Shown: positions 1 to 12,054, counted from the first letter of the stretch. The stretch: DNA of 64,000 nucleotides from Plotosus lineatus (GCA_024760905.1 CM045745.1:19816282-19880281), one strand, 5' to 3'. Numbers and translations: made by a program. Notes: generated by a model from the letters alone, not told the origin.

Positions 1-745
1 GCTCATACTGTACTACACATCCATAAATACCATTACCGTATCTCATAAAACGCCACTAAATCAATTATTATAAACATATTGTTAAATAATATCAAATATG
101 TCAAATAATATCAACATTAATTTCAAATAAATTATATCCAAGCAAAATAACTTCAAATTGATAAATTTTAATCAAATTCACTCATCAAATATCAAATACA
201 GTATCAAATATAACCTTTAACATTCTCTATGATGCAATTTTTCTGCTTGTAAATGGTTCCGATGGTCGACAGATGGTCACATGACATGAAGCTGAGCTGA
301 CTCACTTTACATGAAGCTTAAAACAGCCAATCAACGCTTACAATATGTGAGGCGCTCAATCCCGAAACTAGTGCACTTGCTGAAAGTAGTTTACTTGCTT
401 GAAACAAAGCACGGGTTATACAGACTTTTGGTCATTTTAAGTGCGCAAGGGCGCCGTTGAACTTGTTTAATACTCAGCCTGCACTGATGTGAATCACTGA
501 TGTGAATCAGCAGAGCAGAGAGTTCTCTTTCTTGGGTTTTCATTCATTTTACAACTCTTTGTTTATCTGAGTATGCATGGTAGATTGTGCCGATCTGAGC
601 AGATAGTTAATGGACGCAGCGTCATTACGTCAGCGTACTACGTAGGTACGTCTAAACTCAAAATTTGACTTTTTTTTTTTTTTTTTTTTTAAAAAAAAAA
701 GGCGAAAAAACGTAAAACGGATGAACGCAAGTCGGGGAGTGTCTG
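1..745 (+). mobile_element. Tigger-like element, right part (cut by window)
   Basis: Positions 1-180 match 8008-8215 inside the element at 7896-8698, and both end with the same terminus (ggggagtgtctg then TA, here at 746-747). The left half lies outside the window. The transposase N-terminal reading frame seen in the other copy is not preserved. Confidence 0.75.
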
Positions 746-747
746 TA

Positions 748-938
748 CTCTTGACGAAAGTCAGCAATGGTTCTTTTACATGCCTCACACCATAGACAGT
801 GTGTGACATGGCCGGGCTTTGATAACCCAGTTAGCTCAACTGGGGGGACAGTGCCAACCTTGTGAAGAATGAGACTCAAACCCGCAACCTTAGGATCAGC
901 GATCCAGTGCCCTATACCACTATGTCACCACTGCCCTA
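748..938 (-). repeat. tRNA-derived SINE, family 1, copy a (5' part)
   Basis: Reverse-strand copy of the abundant SINE in this window. It holds the tRNA-like head (ending ccactgccct) and the body with the conserved hairpin around ggttcttttacatg. It abuts the Tigger-like terminus at 745 and lacks a 3' tail. Confidence 0.8.
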
Positions 939-963
939 CCATGTACTATATACTAATTAATTA

Positions 964-1001
964 CAGGGATCCCTCACTTTCCGCGGTTAATTGTGACCAC
1001 C
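964..1001 (+). mobile_element. fragment of TA-flanked MITE (CAGGGATCCCTCAC)
   Basis: The first ~38 bases match the left ends of the MITEs at 2426 and 5465, with TA just before. The rest of the element is missing; AT-rich and CT-repeat sequence follows to about 1150. Confidence 0.6.
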
Positions 1002-1108
1002 AATTAGCAGAGTCAGCCTATCCTGAAACGCTTTATTATAATTATTTTATAATAATAACAATGATGATGATGATGATATGTAATGTTTCTGGGGGGGGGG
1101 GTTGGATT

Positions 1109-1139
<31 letters not shown>

Positions 1140-1424
1140 TTCTTTCTCTTAACTTTCTGTCTGCGTGTTTGTATCTACAGACTCACACATACACACATTG
1201 CTCTGTACATTAATGTTTAAATTTTTTTTATTTAATCCTCAAAAATAGGTTAGAATCAGCTAGGCCAGACTGATGATATTCACATAAATGATACCCAAGT
1301 ATATAAGCTATTTGTTCATTTGTTTATTTTTACTCATGAGTGGTTGTAAAGTCGAATACTTGTAAGTCACGCAGGTCTTAAGTCGGCAACTTCATGTACA
1401 TGGAGAGTGGAGAGCTTCTTTCTT

Positions 1425-1552
1425 CTTTTTTTCCTTTCGGCTACTCCCTACCTTCATGTCCCCCGTCACCACATCTATAAATCTCCTTTTTGGTCTTCCT
1501 CTAGGCCTTCTGTCTGGTAGTTCCAGCCTCAGCATCCTACTACTGAGATTGC
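1425..1552 (-). mobile_element. LINE reverse-transcriptase C-terminal fragment
   Basis: The minus strand matches the RT C-terminal region seen at 44304-44576 and 51104-51496 (reading MLRLELPG-RPRGRP in intact copies). Only about 125 bases remain. Confidence 0.6.
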
Positions 1553-2021
1553 AGATTTAATATTGCTAAAAATGCTACTGAAATGGAATAATATGTTTTA
1601 GGACTGAAACATTTTCCACTCTCTGCCTCTGATTCGGGTGGAACAGAAAATCAAATCACAATTTAATCTCCCTCAGAGGGAAACATGCAGCCAAGTCAAT
1701 ACGAACCACAAACATCAGATTCGATATGCACGCTCTGTTCAAATTCAAGATTAAGCTGAACTTCTAATTATCTAAACACACGATTCAGCTAATCAGTGGC
1801 TTGTAAAACTAAATAACTTGGGCCAAGCACTCATTCGTGCACTGCGTGCAGGCTCCTGTGCCTGTCAGTTTCTGTATTCTGTCTTGATTCTAAGTGCTCT
1901 TGCACCAACTACAAAGTGAACAGAGATGATATCAGCTTTTTTAAAATTATTTTTTGTATAGCGATAAGATCTGTAGACAACTGATTAAGATTTAGGAGCG
2001 CACACATTTAAGCACAGCACT

Positions 2022-2375
2022 TTATTTGCCGAGCTCCAGTGTATCAGTAATATATCTGTCGACATTTTTTTCTATTAAATAGATTATATTTCTTGACCTT
2101 TCCCGTTCAAACTTATTGACAGCTTCTGAATGTTGCGGTATTACTGATGACCCCTGCAGCAGGGCCGATTGCATGATCACTGTCACACCTGCAGCTATTT
2201 GACATTGAGACAGTAAAATTTTCACTAGAAATAACCGAATGAATGCTGGGCACTTGCCAATCTGCCTATGGTCGTTTAACTTCCTCATCCATTCACCACG
2301 CGTTTCTTTTTCATCTTCATCAGATAGAATACTGAATGTACACCATCCTGTTTTACCAATCATGTTTTGCGGCAC
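2022..2375 (-). other. unassigned 117-residue open reading frame
   Basis: An uninterrupted frame from ATG (MPQNMIGKTGWCTFSILSDE) to a stop after DRYITDTLELGK. It has normal-looking composition, no simple repeats and no motif I recognise. There are no obvious splice sites linking it to other exons. It may be a fragment of an old transposon protein or chance. It lies between a LINE fragment and a MITE. Confidence 0.2.
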
Positions 2376-2425
2376 CCTGCGACTATATACTTTGAGGTTT
2401 GAGCACTGAACTAGGATTTGAGATA

Positions 2426-3001
2426 CAGGGATCCCTCACTTTCCGTGGTTAATTGGGACCGAGATCCCCACGCAACCATCGAAATCTGCGAAGTAGGACC
2501 CTCCCCCTCGACTGATGTATACGTACATGTATATAATATCAATAAATACATATTCAATGCTATAAATGCTAATAATAACAATTAAACATTCAAAAATAAC
2601 AAGATGTAAATAAAATAATAAATATACACACATACAGATGGTATTAAATGAGAAGACGACGACACCCATACATACGTGCGCGCGGACACGCACCCGCACA
2701 GATGTGCGTGCACACACAGATGCAACAATGTAAATAGTTTTGATGGGAGATTTTGGGTTGTTTTTTTTTTTGTTGGCTTAGGGTTTTGTTTTATTTTGTT
2801 GTTGTTGGTTTTTATTTTTTTTTTATTTTTTATTTTTTTTGCATAATTGGCCTTGTTTTTGTGACATTTTTCTTAACTTTTTCCCCTATTCCTTAATTTC
2901 CTTATTATTTAATTCGATGAATATTTGTTTATTTATTTTTTTAAAAAATGCGATGCACCGAATCCGCATGAATTGAAGCACGAACTAGCGACGGATCCCT
3001 G
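2426..3001 (+). mobile_element. TA-flanked MITE, long copy
   Basis: Ends are CAGGGATCCCTCAC and GGATCCCTG, inverted relative to each other, with TA at 2424-2425 and 3002-3003. The end sequence (TTCGCG-type, ATCCCTC-CACTT) resembles pogo/Tigger termini. The interior is AT-rich with a CA/CG repeat and poly-T tracts and has no convincing transposase frame. A shorter copy lies at 5465-5864. Confidence 0.75.
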
Positions 3002-3009
3002 TAATAATA

Positions 3010-3660
3010 AATTTAAGGTCTTAAGAACGCATGCACTGAATTCCCCATGCTCATACTGTGCTCATTTTGCATAGGAAATATTAGCTTACTCGTGAATGTC
3101 AAGACTGGGTGTCAAGACTGTTCCTTTTTTAATGTCAGACATAGAAGTTGGAACCTCTGAAAACAAAGACGGGGTCCTGATGGCAGGAAATTTTAAATTA
3201 AATTAAAATTAAACAACAGGGACACAAGGATAGTTCAGGAGACCTGTAGTTATTGGAAGCACTGTTCTGGTGTTATAGTTTATATTGTTGTTTGTTTCGT
3301 AGCTGTCATTGCAGGGAATTATGATTCTAAATTTAAACCATGGCCATTTGAGAGCAGTTTTGAACATTGGATTAACCAGGGTATAACATCAGTGCTTAAT
3401 GATTGACAGGAGCACAAGTAAAAGTTTTCAGAATCTGAAGAAAGAATGTTACTTGGAGGACTGACAGGTTAAGGTATTTCCAAATTAGAAACTTCTTTGA
3501 GGGGAAAAAATGAAACCATATCTTCCCCAGGAATTAAATAAAGTGACTTCAACATTGAAAACCATACTGATTACCCAACTATATCAGGTATTAAGAAAGA
3601 ATAGAGGAACTTGAACACAGTATGTTGGAGATTGTAAAATGCCATTAACTGAAGAGGATT
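3010..3660. other. non-coding stretch
   Basis: AT-rich sequence with no splice-linked frame and no repeat I can name. Nothing in it is supported as a feature. Confidence 0.5.
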
Positions 3661-3668
3661 ATTTTAAT

Positions 3669-5245
3669 ATACTGTACATTTATATCGCCAGAAGTATTCA
3701 CTCGCCCATTCAAAAAAATTTAATTCAGGTATTCCAATCACTTCTATATAGCGACAGGTGTATACATTTGAGCTCCTCGTTAGTCAGACGCTTCTTTTCA
3801 CTCGCACCAGGAAATCACGCGCGTGTGTGTTGACCATGTCTTCTTAGCAGAGTTATAATCTCACAAATGTTTATTTTTTTGGCTCAGGCTTTTAACCATG
3901 CATAAAGTTGAAATGAGCACACTCAAAAAACTCAGGAAACAACAGTAACTCTGTCCTTTACACGAAAAGCATCATGAGATGCAGCTCCATAATAGCCAAT
4001 GGAAGGGAGCTGCGTCATCCCTCCTAACCAATGGGAGGCTAGCGGGGCAGGATGTTTGGAGATAGCCAATGGGAGGCCAGTGTGGCGGGATGTTGGGAGA
4101 TAGCCAATGGAAGGGCAGTGGGGCGGGATGTTGGGAGACAGCCAATGGGAGAGCAATTGTTTGAATTTTTGAGATAGCGCTTTCGTAACGTGAATTTGTT
4201 TCGTATCCAGAGATAGAAATTTTAGGTAAATGCGTTTCGTAACCTGGATATTTTGTTTGTTGGGACTTTCGTAAGGTGAGGTACCACTGTATAGTAGAAG
4301 TGATTGGGAACAACTGCAACTCAGCCACAAAGTGGTAGGCCATGTAAAATAACACAGTGAGGTCAGCGAATGTTTTTGTGCATTGTGTGCAGAGGTCGCC
4401 AACATTCGGCAGAGTCAATCAATACAGATCCCTGAACTTTATGTGGCCTTCAGATTAGCTCAAAAACAGTGGGTAGAGAGCTTCGTGGAATGGGCTTCCA
4501 TGGCTATTGAGCTGCATCCAAGCCATACATCAGCAAATTTCAGTGCAATGCATGTGGTGTAAAGTACACAGACACTGAACTCTAAAACAGTGGAGATGCA
4601 TTCTCTGGATCGGTGAATCACGTTTCTCCATGTGGCAATCTGATTTTGAGGGCTGCCGGCAGAACTGGACCTGCCTGACTGCATTGTGCTATGTGTAAAG
4701 TTTGGTGAAGGGGATTATGGTGTGGTGTTGTTTCTCAGGAACTGGGCTTGGCCCCATAGTTCCAGTGAAAGGAACTCTGAATGTGTCAGCATATGAGGAA
4801 ATTCTGGACAATTTCATGCTCCCAACTTTGTGGGAACAGTTTGGGAATGGCCCCTTCCTGTTCTAATACGACTGCACACATGTGCACAAAGCAAGCACCA
4901 TTAAGATATGGTTGAGCGAGTTCAGTGTGGAATAACTTGAATGGCCTGCACAGAGTCCTGACCTCAACCTGCTAGTACAACTATGGGATGAATTAGAGTG
5001 GAGACTGCGTGCTAGGCCTTCTTGTCTAACATCAGCGTCTGACGTTACAAATGTTTTTCTAGAAGAATGGTCAAAATTCCCATAAACACACTCCTAATTC
5101 TTCTGGAAACCTTGCCCAGAAGAGTTGAAGCTGTTATAGTTACAAAGGGTGGGCCAACATCATGACCTATAGGTTAAGAATGGGATGTTACTTAAGTTCA
5201 TACATGTGTGATGGCAGATGAGTGTATGTCACCTGTACCTAAAGT
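3669..5245 (+). mobile_element. degenerate Tc1-like transposon, interrupted
   Basis: The left end (tatatcgccagaagtattca) and the body 4290-5190 match a very common fish Tc1 family. The transposase text around 4740-5140 (SPDLN-like tcctgacctcaacc, then gagttgaagctgttatag) is recognisable but carries several stops and shifts. Between about 3766 and 4285 a different repeat replaces part of the 5' half. Confidence 0.7.
3985..4160 (+). repeat. CCAAT-box minisatellite, about 40-bp units
   Basis: Five units built on agccaatgggag plus a GC-box-like ggggcggga repeat roughly every 38-40 bases. It lies inside the sequence interrupting the Tc1 element, whose right end reads ggtaccactgta. Confidence 0.75.
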
Positions 5246-5464
5246 ATTCAGTCATCCAGTCCCAGAATGGGGAAATAATTTTGTTGGAAAAATATAGTTT
5301 GGTTCTGTATCACTCCTAAAACTAAAAACAAATTCTCATAGACACAACAATCATGCTAGGGATGGTTCATCATACTTATTTTTAGGGTATGTTCCCATTG
5401 AGACTTAAACTTTAAGTGAAAGACTCCTTTACAAGAGAGAACTGTTACAAGTAGAATACAAATA

Positions 5465-5864
5465 CAGGAATCCCTCACTTTCCGCGGTTAACTGGGACCG
5501 AGATCACTCCGCGACCATCGAATTTTGCGAAGTGGGATCACCCCTGACTGACACATACGTACATGTATATGTGTGTATAATATCAATAAATACATATTCA
5601 ATGCTATAAATTCTTATAATAGCAAACAGTAAAAAATAATGGATAAGATGTAAATAAAATATAAATACACATCCAGACACGTGTGCGATTTTTTTTTTTT
5701 TTTTTTTTTTTGCATAATTGGCCTTGTTTATGTGGCATTTTCCTTAACATTTTTCCCTATTCTGCCTTAATTTCCTTATTTTTTCAATTCGTTGAATATT
5801 TTTTCAAAAACTGCGATGCACTGAAGCCACATGAATTGAAGCGCGAAGTAGTGAGGCATCCCTG
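5465..5864 (+). mobile_element. TA-flanked MITE, short copy
   Basis: Same family as 2426-3001. Ends CAGGAATCCCTCAC and GGCATCCCTG, with TA at 5463-5464 and 5865-5866. The poly-T run and the gcataattggccttgtt block are shared with the longer copy. Confidence 0.8.
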
Positions 5865-6079
5865 TACAGGCGTACACCAAAAAGTTTTTACAATAAGACA
5901 ATACAATAACAAAACTTGCATCAATAAAACAGACATTAAAATGAGCGAATGAAACATTGCAGCAGGTAAACTCGCTAAGAGCAGGACCACACTCCAAGTG
6001 ATGACTTCAAATCAGTTAGTTGTTTTAAAATTCAAACATGTAATGAAGTGTGATAGTTTTAAGTCCTTCTGCGAAGGGT

Positions 6080-6400
6080 TCAGGGTTGAAGGAACTGAAC
6101 TAGAAAGCCCTTTTGCCTATTTCGGTACGTATGGGTGGAACCGAAAATATAACGCCTTGTAATCTCAGGCCATGGTTGTACTCTTTGTGCCATTCAATGG
6201 GTTAAATGTTTGAGTAAATGTTTACAATCGGTAATGAATCTCAGTGTCCCACGATAAACAGAATCCAATAGGCGCAAAGAATGAGCAGAAGGGTTCATAT
6301 ACACTATGTCACCATAATCCAATCGGGGAGAAAGGAGACAGCTACAAGACACTTCCTGGTGGTAAAGGAAAAGCAACACCTCTTCCTAAGAAAACCACCA
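6080..6400 (-). mobile_element. LINE reverse-transcriptase remnant
   Basis: The minus strand reads a LINE RT C-terminal segment (LDYGDIVYMNPSAHSLRLLD then VYRGTLRFIT). LDYGD-x-x-YM and ALRFITG are common in fish LINE RTs. It is truncated and frameshifted. Confidence 0.55.
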
Positions 6401-6424
6401 GCTTCAGTCTCAGCTTCCTGCCTA

Positions 6425-9070
6425 TTCAATTCAGTTTTATTTGTATAATGCTTTTTACAATGGACATTGTCACAAAGCAGCTGTACAGAGTAAAAGTTGG
6501 AGTTTACAATATATAAAAGAGTTTAAACATTTTGTACAACCCCTACACAGTCCTAATAAGCAAGCCCGCGGTGACTGTGGCAAGGGGGAAAACTCCCTTC
6601 ATTTTCACAAGAAAGAAACCTTGAGAGGAACAAGGCCCAAAAGGGAAATCCATCATTTGTGTGACGCCATAAAGATTACAATCCTTATGAGAAGTTCATT
6701 ACAGTCCAAATGTAGTCTGGTTGATTATACTACAACTATAAGTCCTGAATAATTGTGGAAGAAGAGTCCAGTGGTGGAATCATCAGCAGTGAAAAGTCAC
6801 CCTCACAGTCTGGGACTGCATATCTAAGTCTGTATAGATCTTCGTCAGCAGAAGGGAGAGGCTTCTAAGATGAGAACTCCAGCCAGCATCAGCACACCAG
6901 GCAGACCACAGGACTCGGAATGCAGAAGGATCAGGATCATCGAGGCAGTGGAGGCTTAGTGGATGAGGCGATGGGTGACTGATCGGAAGGTCAGCAGTTC
7001 AAAATAGTGTAATAGAAATAGAAGAATTTATTCTTGCTGAGTGCAAGCAGGGACTCAGGCATGACTCACTATGGCAGCATAACCAAAAAAAAAAGAGAGA
7101 GCGAGCCAGAAGGAAGGCAGACATGAGGGCATCCTGTGACATTGGGCAATCAGCCACTCATTCCACTGTTAAAGGACTGGAGAGAGAGAGGGGAGTGACG
7201 ATAGCATCCCAACACCACAGTTTACCAGATTCTCCCTATGTCTGAGACCCCAGATCTGCTCCTTTTACATAATAAAAGGCTATTAACAAATAAACATACT
7301 TGTCTGAGTCCAGAACATTAACTGAAAGGTTATTCTATAACTGTGGGGTTTTCAAAGAGAAAGCTCTGACCTCCGCAGTAGTCTTCATTCTTCAAAATAT
7401 CACTATGCATTCCGCACCTTTAGATCTAAGGGGTGTGCTGGATCATAAAACACAAGAAGTTCGCAAAGATAATGTGGTGCGAGATCACTCAGTGCTTTAT
7501 AGGTTAAAAGTAGTATTTTCTATTCGATTCAAAGTTACATTGGGAGCCAGTGCAGTGTAAATAGGATTGGGGTGATGTGCTCGTGTCTTTTGGTTCTTGT
7601 AAGGACTCTAGCGACTGCATTCTGGACTAACTGGAGTTTGCTTATGGATCTATTGGAACATGAAACAGGAACACAGTACAGTAATCAAATCTTGCAGTAA
7701 TTAAAGCATGAACAAGTTTTTCTGAATCATGCACTGGCACCATATTTCTTGTTTTAGCAATATTCCTGAGATGAAAGAAGGCTACCCGAGTAATATTATC
7801 TACAGAAACTTCAAATGAAAGACCTGCGTCAATAATCACTCCAAGGTCCTTTACTGCTACACGTAATAATACTGAAACACCATTCAAACCGAGTACAGAC
7901 GCTCCCCGACTTATGTTTTAGTTTGGTTCCGGATGGCAAAACGGAAGGTGGAAAAAAAAGAAAAAAAAAAAGTAAGTTGTTACTGTAGGTTCCAGTGATG
8001 TATGACGTTCATACTGTACTATACATCCATAAATACCATTACCGTATCTCATAAAACGCCCCGAAATCAATTATAAACATAACATTGTAAAAAATATCAA
8101 ATATATCAAATAATATCAACATTAATTTCAAATCAATTAAATTCAAGCAAAAATAATTTCAAATAGATAGATACATTTTAATCAAATTCACTCAACAAAT
8201 ATCAAATACAGTATCAAATATAACCTTTAACACCATCTGTCCGATCGTCGACGGAGCCATTTGGAAGAAACGTGCAACATTCACATGTTTTTTACCAGCA
8301 TCAATTTTCTTGATAATAGCTATCTTCGTTTCTAACATGATGGCTTGCCGCTTTTTCTGATTACCACTATCACTAGTAGGCTTATGCTTCTGACCAACCA
8401 TATTTGCTTAGGGTTACAAAAGTCCGCAAAACAGTGTAAACACAAAGATCACAGAGACAACGTCGTAACGTCGTAACACAAGAGTAACACGCAGTGAACT
8501 GGGAAGGAGGAGGGGCACGTTCAGTCTGTTGTTTGTAAACAATGGACGCAGTGTCATGCGTCAGTAGCGTATACTACGTAGGTACGTCTAGTACTACAGA
8601 GAGCACGCTAAACTCAAAATTTGACAGGTTTTTTTTTTTTAAAACGTAAAATCGAAAAAATACGTAAAAAAGAAAGAACATAAAGCGGGGAGTGTCTGTA
8701 TGTAATCAGAAACCTGAGCAGGTGCTCAATGTAGCACTTAAAGGACAGATTTGAGTTAATGATAATACCAGGATATTTGTCAGCAGCAACAGTTTCAATA
8801 TGGGTGCCAGGCACGAAACAGTAGAGAGGTGTACATCTGGTAGATTTTTCTATTTGAAAACATGATCATGGCTTTCTCTGCACTGAGAACCAGCCTGATT
8901 TGGGAGAGTTGGAAGTGAATAGTGTCAAAGGCAAACTGCAGAAAGGCAAAAACACTACAATGTGGATAGAGCATTAAATAAGTGATGTCGGCATAAAAAT
9001 GGGTAGCTGCCTTCAGCTTGTTTTCACAATGGTTTATGATGTATAATAATGTATAGGTCGCATTGAACAA
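6425..9070 (-). mobile_element. LINE remnant split by a Tigger-like element
   Basis: The minus strand carries pieces of one LINE RT: 9070-8795 (FYADITYL, AFDTIHFQLSQIRLVLSAEK), then 7887-7580 (VKDLGVIIDAGLSFE, AFFHLRNIAKTR, KLVHALITARFDYC). The order is correct for an L2/CR1-like RT. The catalytic YADD box is changed to YADI. The pieces are separated by the element at 7896-8698. The low-coordinate end (6425 onward) is the 3' non-coding part with a sequence common in fish genomes. Confidence 0.6.
7896..8698 (-). mobile_element. Tigger-like element with CENP-B-type HTH frame
   Basis: Ends CAGACGCTCCCCGAC and GCGGGGAGTGTCTG are inverted and flanked by TA (7894-7895, 8699-8700). On the minus strand 8401-8192 reads MVGQKHKPTSDSGNQKKRQA then IMLETKIAIIKKIDAGKKHV and NVARFFQMAPSTIGQM, a CENP-B/pogo N-terminal helix-turn-helix. 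The catalytic domain is absent, so it is non-autonomous. It sits inside the LINE above. Confidence 0.75.
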
Positions 9071-9373
9071 GATAAATCACTAATGTCGTGTTGAATATTC
9101 TATCCATGCAACCTGTCAAGGGAAAAATGTACAGTGTGAGGATGGGTATCTGAAATAAGAAGGCAATGGTGTCGGGAAGACTCGCCCGCTTTGAGTAACT
9201 GTCTTGATACAATTGATGGAAATGGAAAAACTCACATACAGTAGGCCCTCGACATTCGCGGGGGTTTGGTTCTGGGCCCTCCCGCAAATCGAGATAATCC
9301 GCGAGTTCTGTAACCGGAAGTAAAACCCCATGTATCACGTCACATGCGCGAATAAGCAGCCATAAGTAAAATA

Positions 9374-10924
9374 CTGGTCCTTCTCAAAAAATTAGCATAT
9401 TGTGATGAAGTTCATTATTTTCTGTAATGTACTGATAAACATTAGACTTTTATGTATTTTAGATTCATTGCATACCAACTGAAATATTTGAGGTCTTTTA
9501 TTGTTTTAATACTGATGATTTTGGCATACAGCTCATGAAAACCCAAAATTCCTATCTCAAAAAATTAGCATATCATGAAAAGGTACTCTAAACGACCTAT
9601 TAACCTAATCATCTGAATCAACCAATTAACTCTAAACACCTACAAAAGATTCCTGAAGCTTTTAAAAACTCCCAGCCTGGTTCATTACTCAAAACCGCAA
9701 TCATGGGTAAGACTGCCGACCTAACTGCTGTCCAGAAGGCCATCATTGACACCCTCAAGCAAGAGGGTAACACAAAGAAATCTCTGAGCGAATAGGCTGT
9801 TCCTAGAGTGCTGTATCAAGGCACCTCAGTAGGACGTCTGTGGGAAGGAAAAAGTGAAAGAAGGGCCGATTCCAGACCTTGTGGGACCTGTGGAAGCAGT
9901 GGACTGAGTCTGGAGTAGAACCATCCAGAGCCACCGTGCACAGGCGTGTGCAGGAAATGGGCTACAGGTGCCGCATTCCCCAGGTCAAGCCAGTTTTGAA
10001 CCAGAAACAGCGGCAGAAGCGCCTGACCTGGGCTACAGAGAAGCAGCACTGGACTGTTGCTCAGTGGTCCAAAGTACTTTTTTCGGATGAAAGCAAATTT
10101 TGCATGTCATTCGGAAATCGAGGGACCAGAGTCTGGAGGAAGACTGGGGAGAAGGAAATGCCAAAATGCTTGAAGTCCAGTGTCAAGTACCCACAGTCAG
10201 TGATGGTCTGGGGTGCCATGTCAGCTGCTGGTGTTGGTCCACTGTGTTTTATCAAGGGCAGGGTCAATGCAGCTCGCTATCAGGAGATTTTGGAGCACTT
10301 CATGCTTCCACCTGCTGAAAAGCTTTATGGAGATGAAGATTTCATTTTTCAGCATGACCTGGCACCTGCTCACAGTGCCAAAACCACTGGTAAATGGTTT
10401 ACTGACCATGGTATTACTGCACTCAATTGGCCTGCCAACTCTCCTGACCTGAACCCCAAAGATAATCTGTGGGATATTGTGAAGAGAAAGTTGAGAGACA
10501 CCAGACCCAACACTGTGGCTGAGCTTAAGGCCGCTATCGAAGCATCCTGGGCCTCCGTAACACCTCAGCAGTGCCACAGGCTGATTGCCTCCATGCCACG
10601 CCGCATTGAAGCAGTCATTTCTGCAAAAGGATTCCCGACCAAGTATTGAGTGCAGAACTGAACATAATTATTTGAAGGTTGACTTTTTTGGATTAAAAAC
10701 GCTTTTTTTATTGGTCAGATGAAATATGCGTTGTTTTTTTTTTTTAGCTGGGGCTCTTTGGTTTTTCTTTTTTGCCAAAATTATCAATATTAAAAAAATA
10801 AAAGTCTTGAACTACTTCAGTTGTGTGTAATGAATCTAAAATATATGAAAGCCTAATGTTTATCAATACATTCCAGAAAATAATGAACTTTATCACAATA
10901 TGCTAATTTTTTTATAAGGACCAG
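9374..10924 (+). mobile_element. near-full-length Tc1/mariner element (1,551 bp)
   Basis: Terminal inverted repeats begin CTGGTCCTTCTCAAAAAATT and end with the matching AAGGACCAG, about 50 bases each. TA lies on both sides (9372-9373 and 10925-10926). A second, 5'-truncated copy is at 55676-56566. Confidence 0.95.
9703..10649 (+). pseudogene. Tc1 transposase pseudogene (DDE type)
   Basis: Begins MGKTADLTAVQKAIIDTLKQ (paired-like DNA-binding region), hits TAG at 9793-9795, and changes frame before 9879. From there the catalytic part is open to 10649: SDESKFC (first Asp), FQHDLAPAH (second Asp), then NSPDLNPKDNLWD, where the third acidic residue should be Glu (family IENLW) but is Asp. With the stop, frameshift and E-to-D change it is almost certainly inactive. 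Residues near the C-terminus (QQCHRLIASMPRRIEAVI) are family-typical. Confidence 0.92.
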
Positions 10925-10989
10925 TACTATGTATCTATTACATGTGCTAAAATATGCTTCTTGAACACATCCTATAGACATTCTAATTC

Positions 10990-11940
10990 AGTATTAATGT
11001 AGTAAAATGTAGTCATGATTCAGAAAAACTTAATTTTTTTACTGTGATATTGATTGATAATAAAATATAAACATTATACAGCATACATATAAAAACACCT
11101 TTAAATGCATTCTCTTTGAAAAACATACAGCACTGTAGTTTTCAAAAATGCCCATTAGAGGAACGCATTGCATTAGGCATGAGATGACTGAATTCAGGTA
11201 TGAACTGCATTAAGTCCGAGCAGCTCAGCCACGCCCCTCAGTCGGAGTGAGTTCAAAACAGAGTTTTGGAGTGAGAAAGTTAGAGAACTTTACAAACCAA
11301 AGAAGCTGTGATGTGATGCGAGTTAATCCTCTGGGGGTGGTGAGCGTGCTTTTGTTTATTGGCAGTAATGGAGAATAGTGAATTCAGGTGTGTGCTACAG
11401 AGCAGCTCAGCCATGCCTCTCACCAGAAGCGGAGAGTAAACAGTCAAAGATACAGCACCAAAATCAAAGTCCCCCAAAACGCAGACCATAACAAAAAGGA
11501 CATAAAAGAACAAGAAATGTAATAAATTGGATAAACAAAACAAAATGAGAAACATGCTACACCACAGTAAATAAAATCTAACACACAAACATTTTAAACA
11601 TTACCTTAGGTCATGTACTGGAATAATAATTGAAAAAGACTTTAATAGTGGAGTGTTTTACAACAGTTCAGACAATTATTCCTCTTTAGGTACTTCAGAG
11701 GAAACTGTCGTTTCTTCCGGAGAAATTTCTTCAGAGGAGACCTCCAATGTCATGACCTTTTTCTGGTGCTTAGCAGGCGTTTGAGTGACATCATAGAACT
11801 TAACTGGTAATTAAAACACAGTAAAAAAAAAAAGGCTCATTGACAACTTGTGCACGAATGAGGAAAAAGGGGCGTTACATCATCTCAACCAATCAGCAGG
11901 AAGGAGGACAGCCATTGGCTGTATTTGAATCACATGCGAG
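10990..11940. other. interior of the Tigger-like host element, no gene seen
   Basis: AT-rich sequence between the Tc1 insertion and the right terminus of the host element. The first ~130 bases match 15640-15790. No coding motif recognised. Confidence 0.5.
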
Positions 11941-12054
11941 TTGCTCAGCAGTCCGTGAATACTCAAATCGTGAGTGCAAAACCGCGAATAGTCAAGGGCC
12001 TACTGTATATATTACGACTAATACAAACTAAATTCAAATGCATTGACAAGGTGT

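Larger units (their letters stand above)
9239..12005 (+). mobile_element. Tigger-like element hosting a Tc1 insertion
   Basis: Ends CAGTAGGCCCTCGACATTCG and AGTCAAGGGCCTACTG are inverted, with TA at 9237-9238 and 12006-12007. The host sequence is broken by a Tc1 element at 9374-10924. A related, uninterrupted fragment lies at 15536-15890. No intact transposase was found outside the nested element. Confidence 0.75.

Noticed and set aside
3985..4160. CRISPR-like regular repeat
   Set aside because: Units are directly adjacent variants with no unique spacers, in a vertebrate transposon.
3932..4418. Two long overlapping minus-strand frames with repeated HWLSPNIPPH-type units
   Set aside because: The protein repeat simply reflects the CCAAT minisatellite; both frames cross the junction into the Tc1 remnant.
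9816..10577. Minus-strand and alternate-frame ORFs over the Tc1 element
   Set aside because: They are shadows of the transposase frame, repeated in the second copy at 55541-56429.
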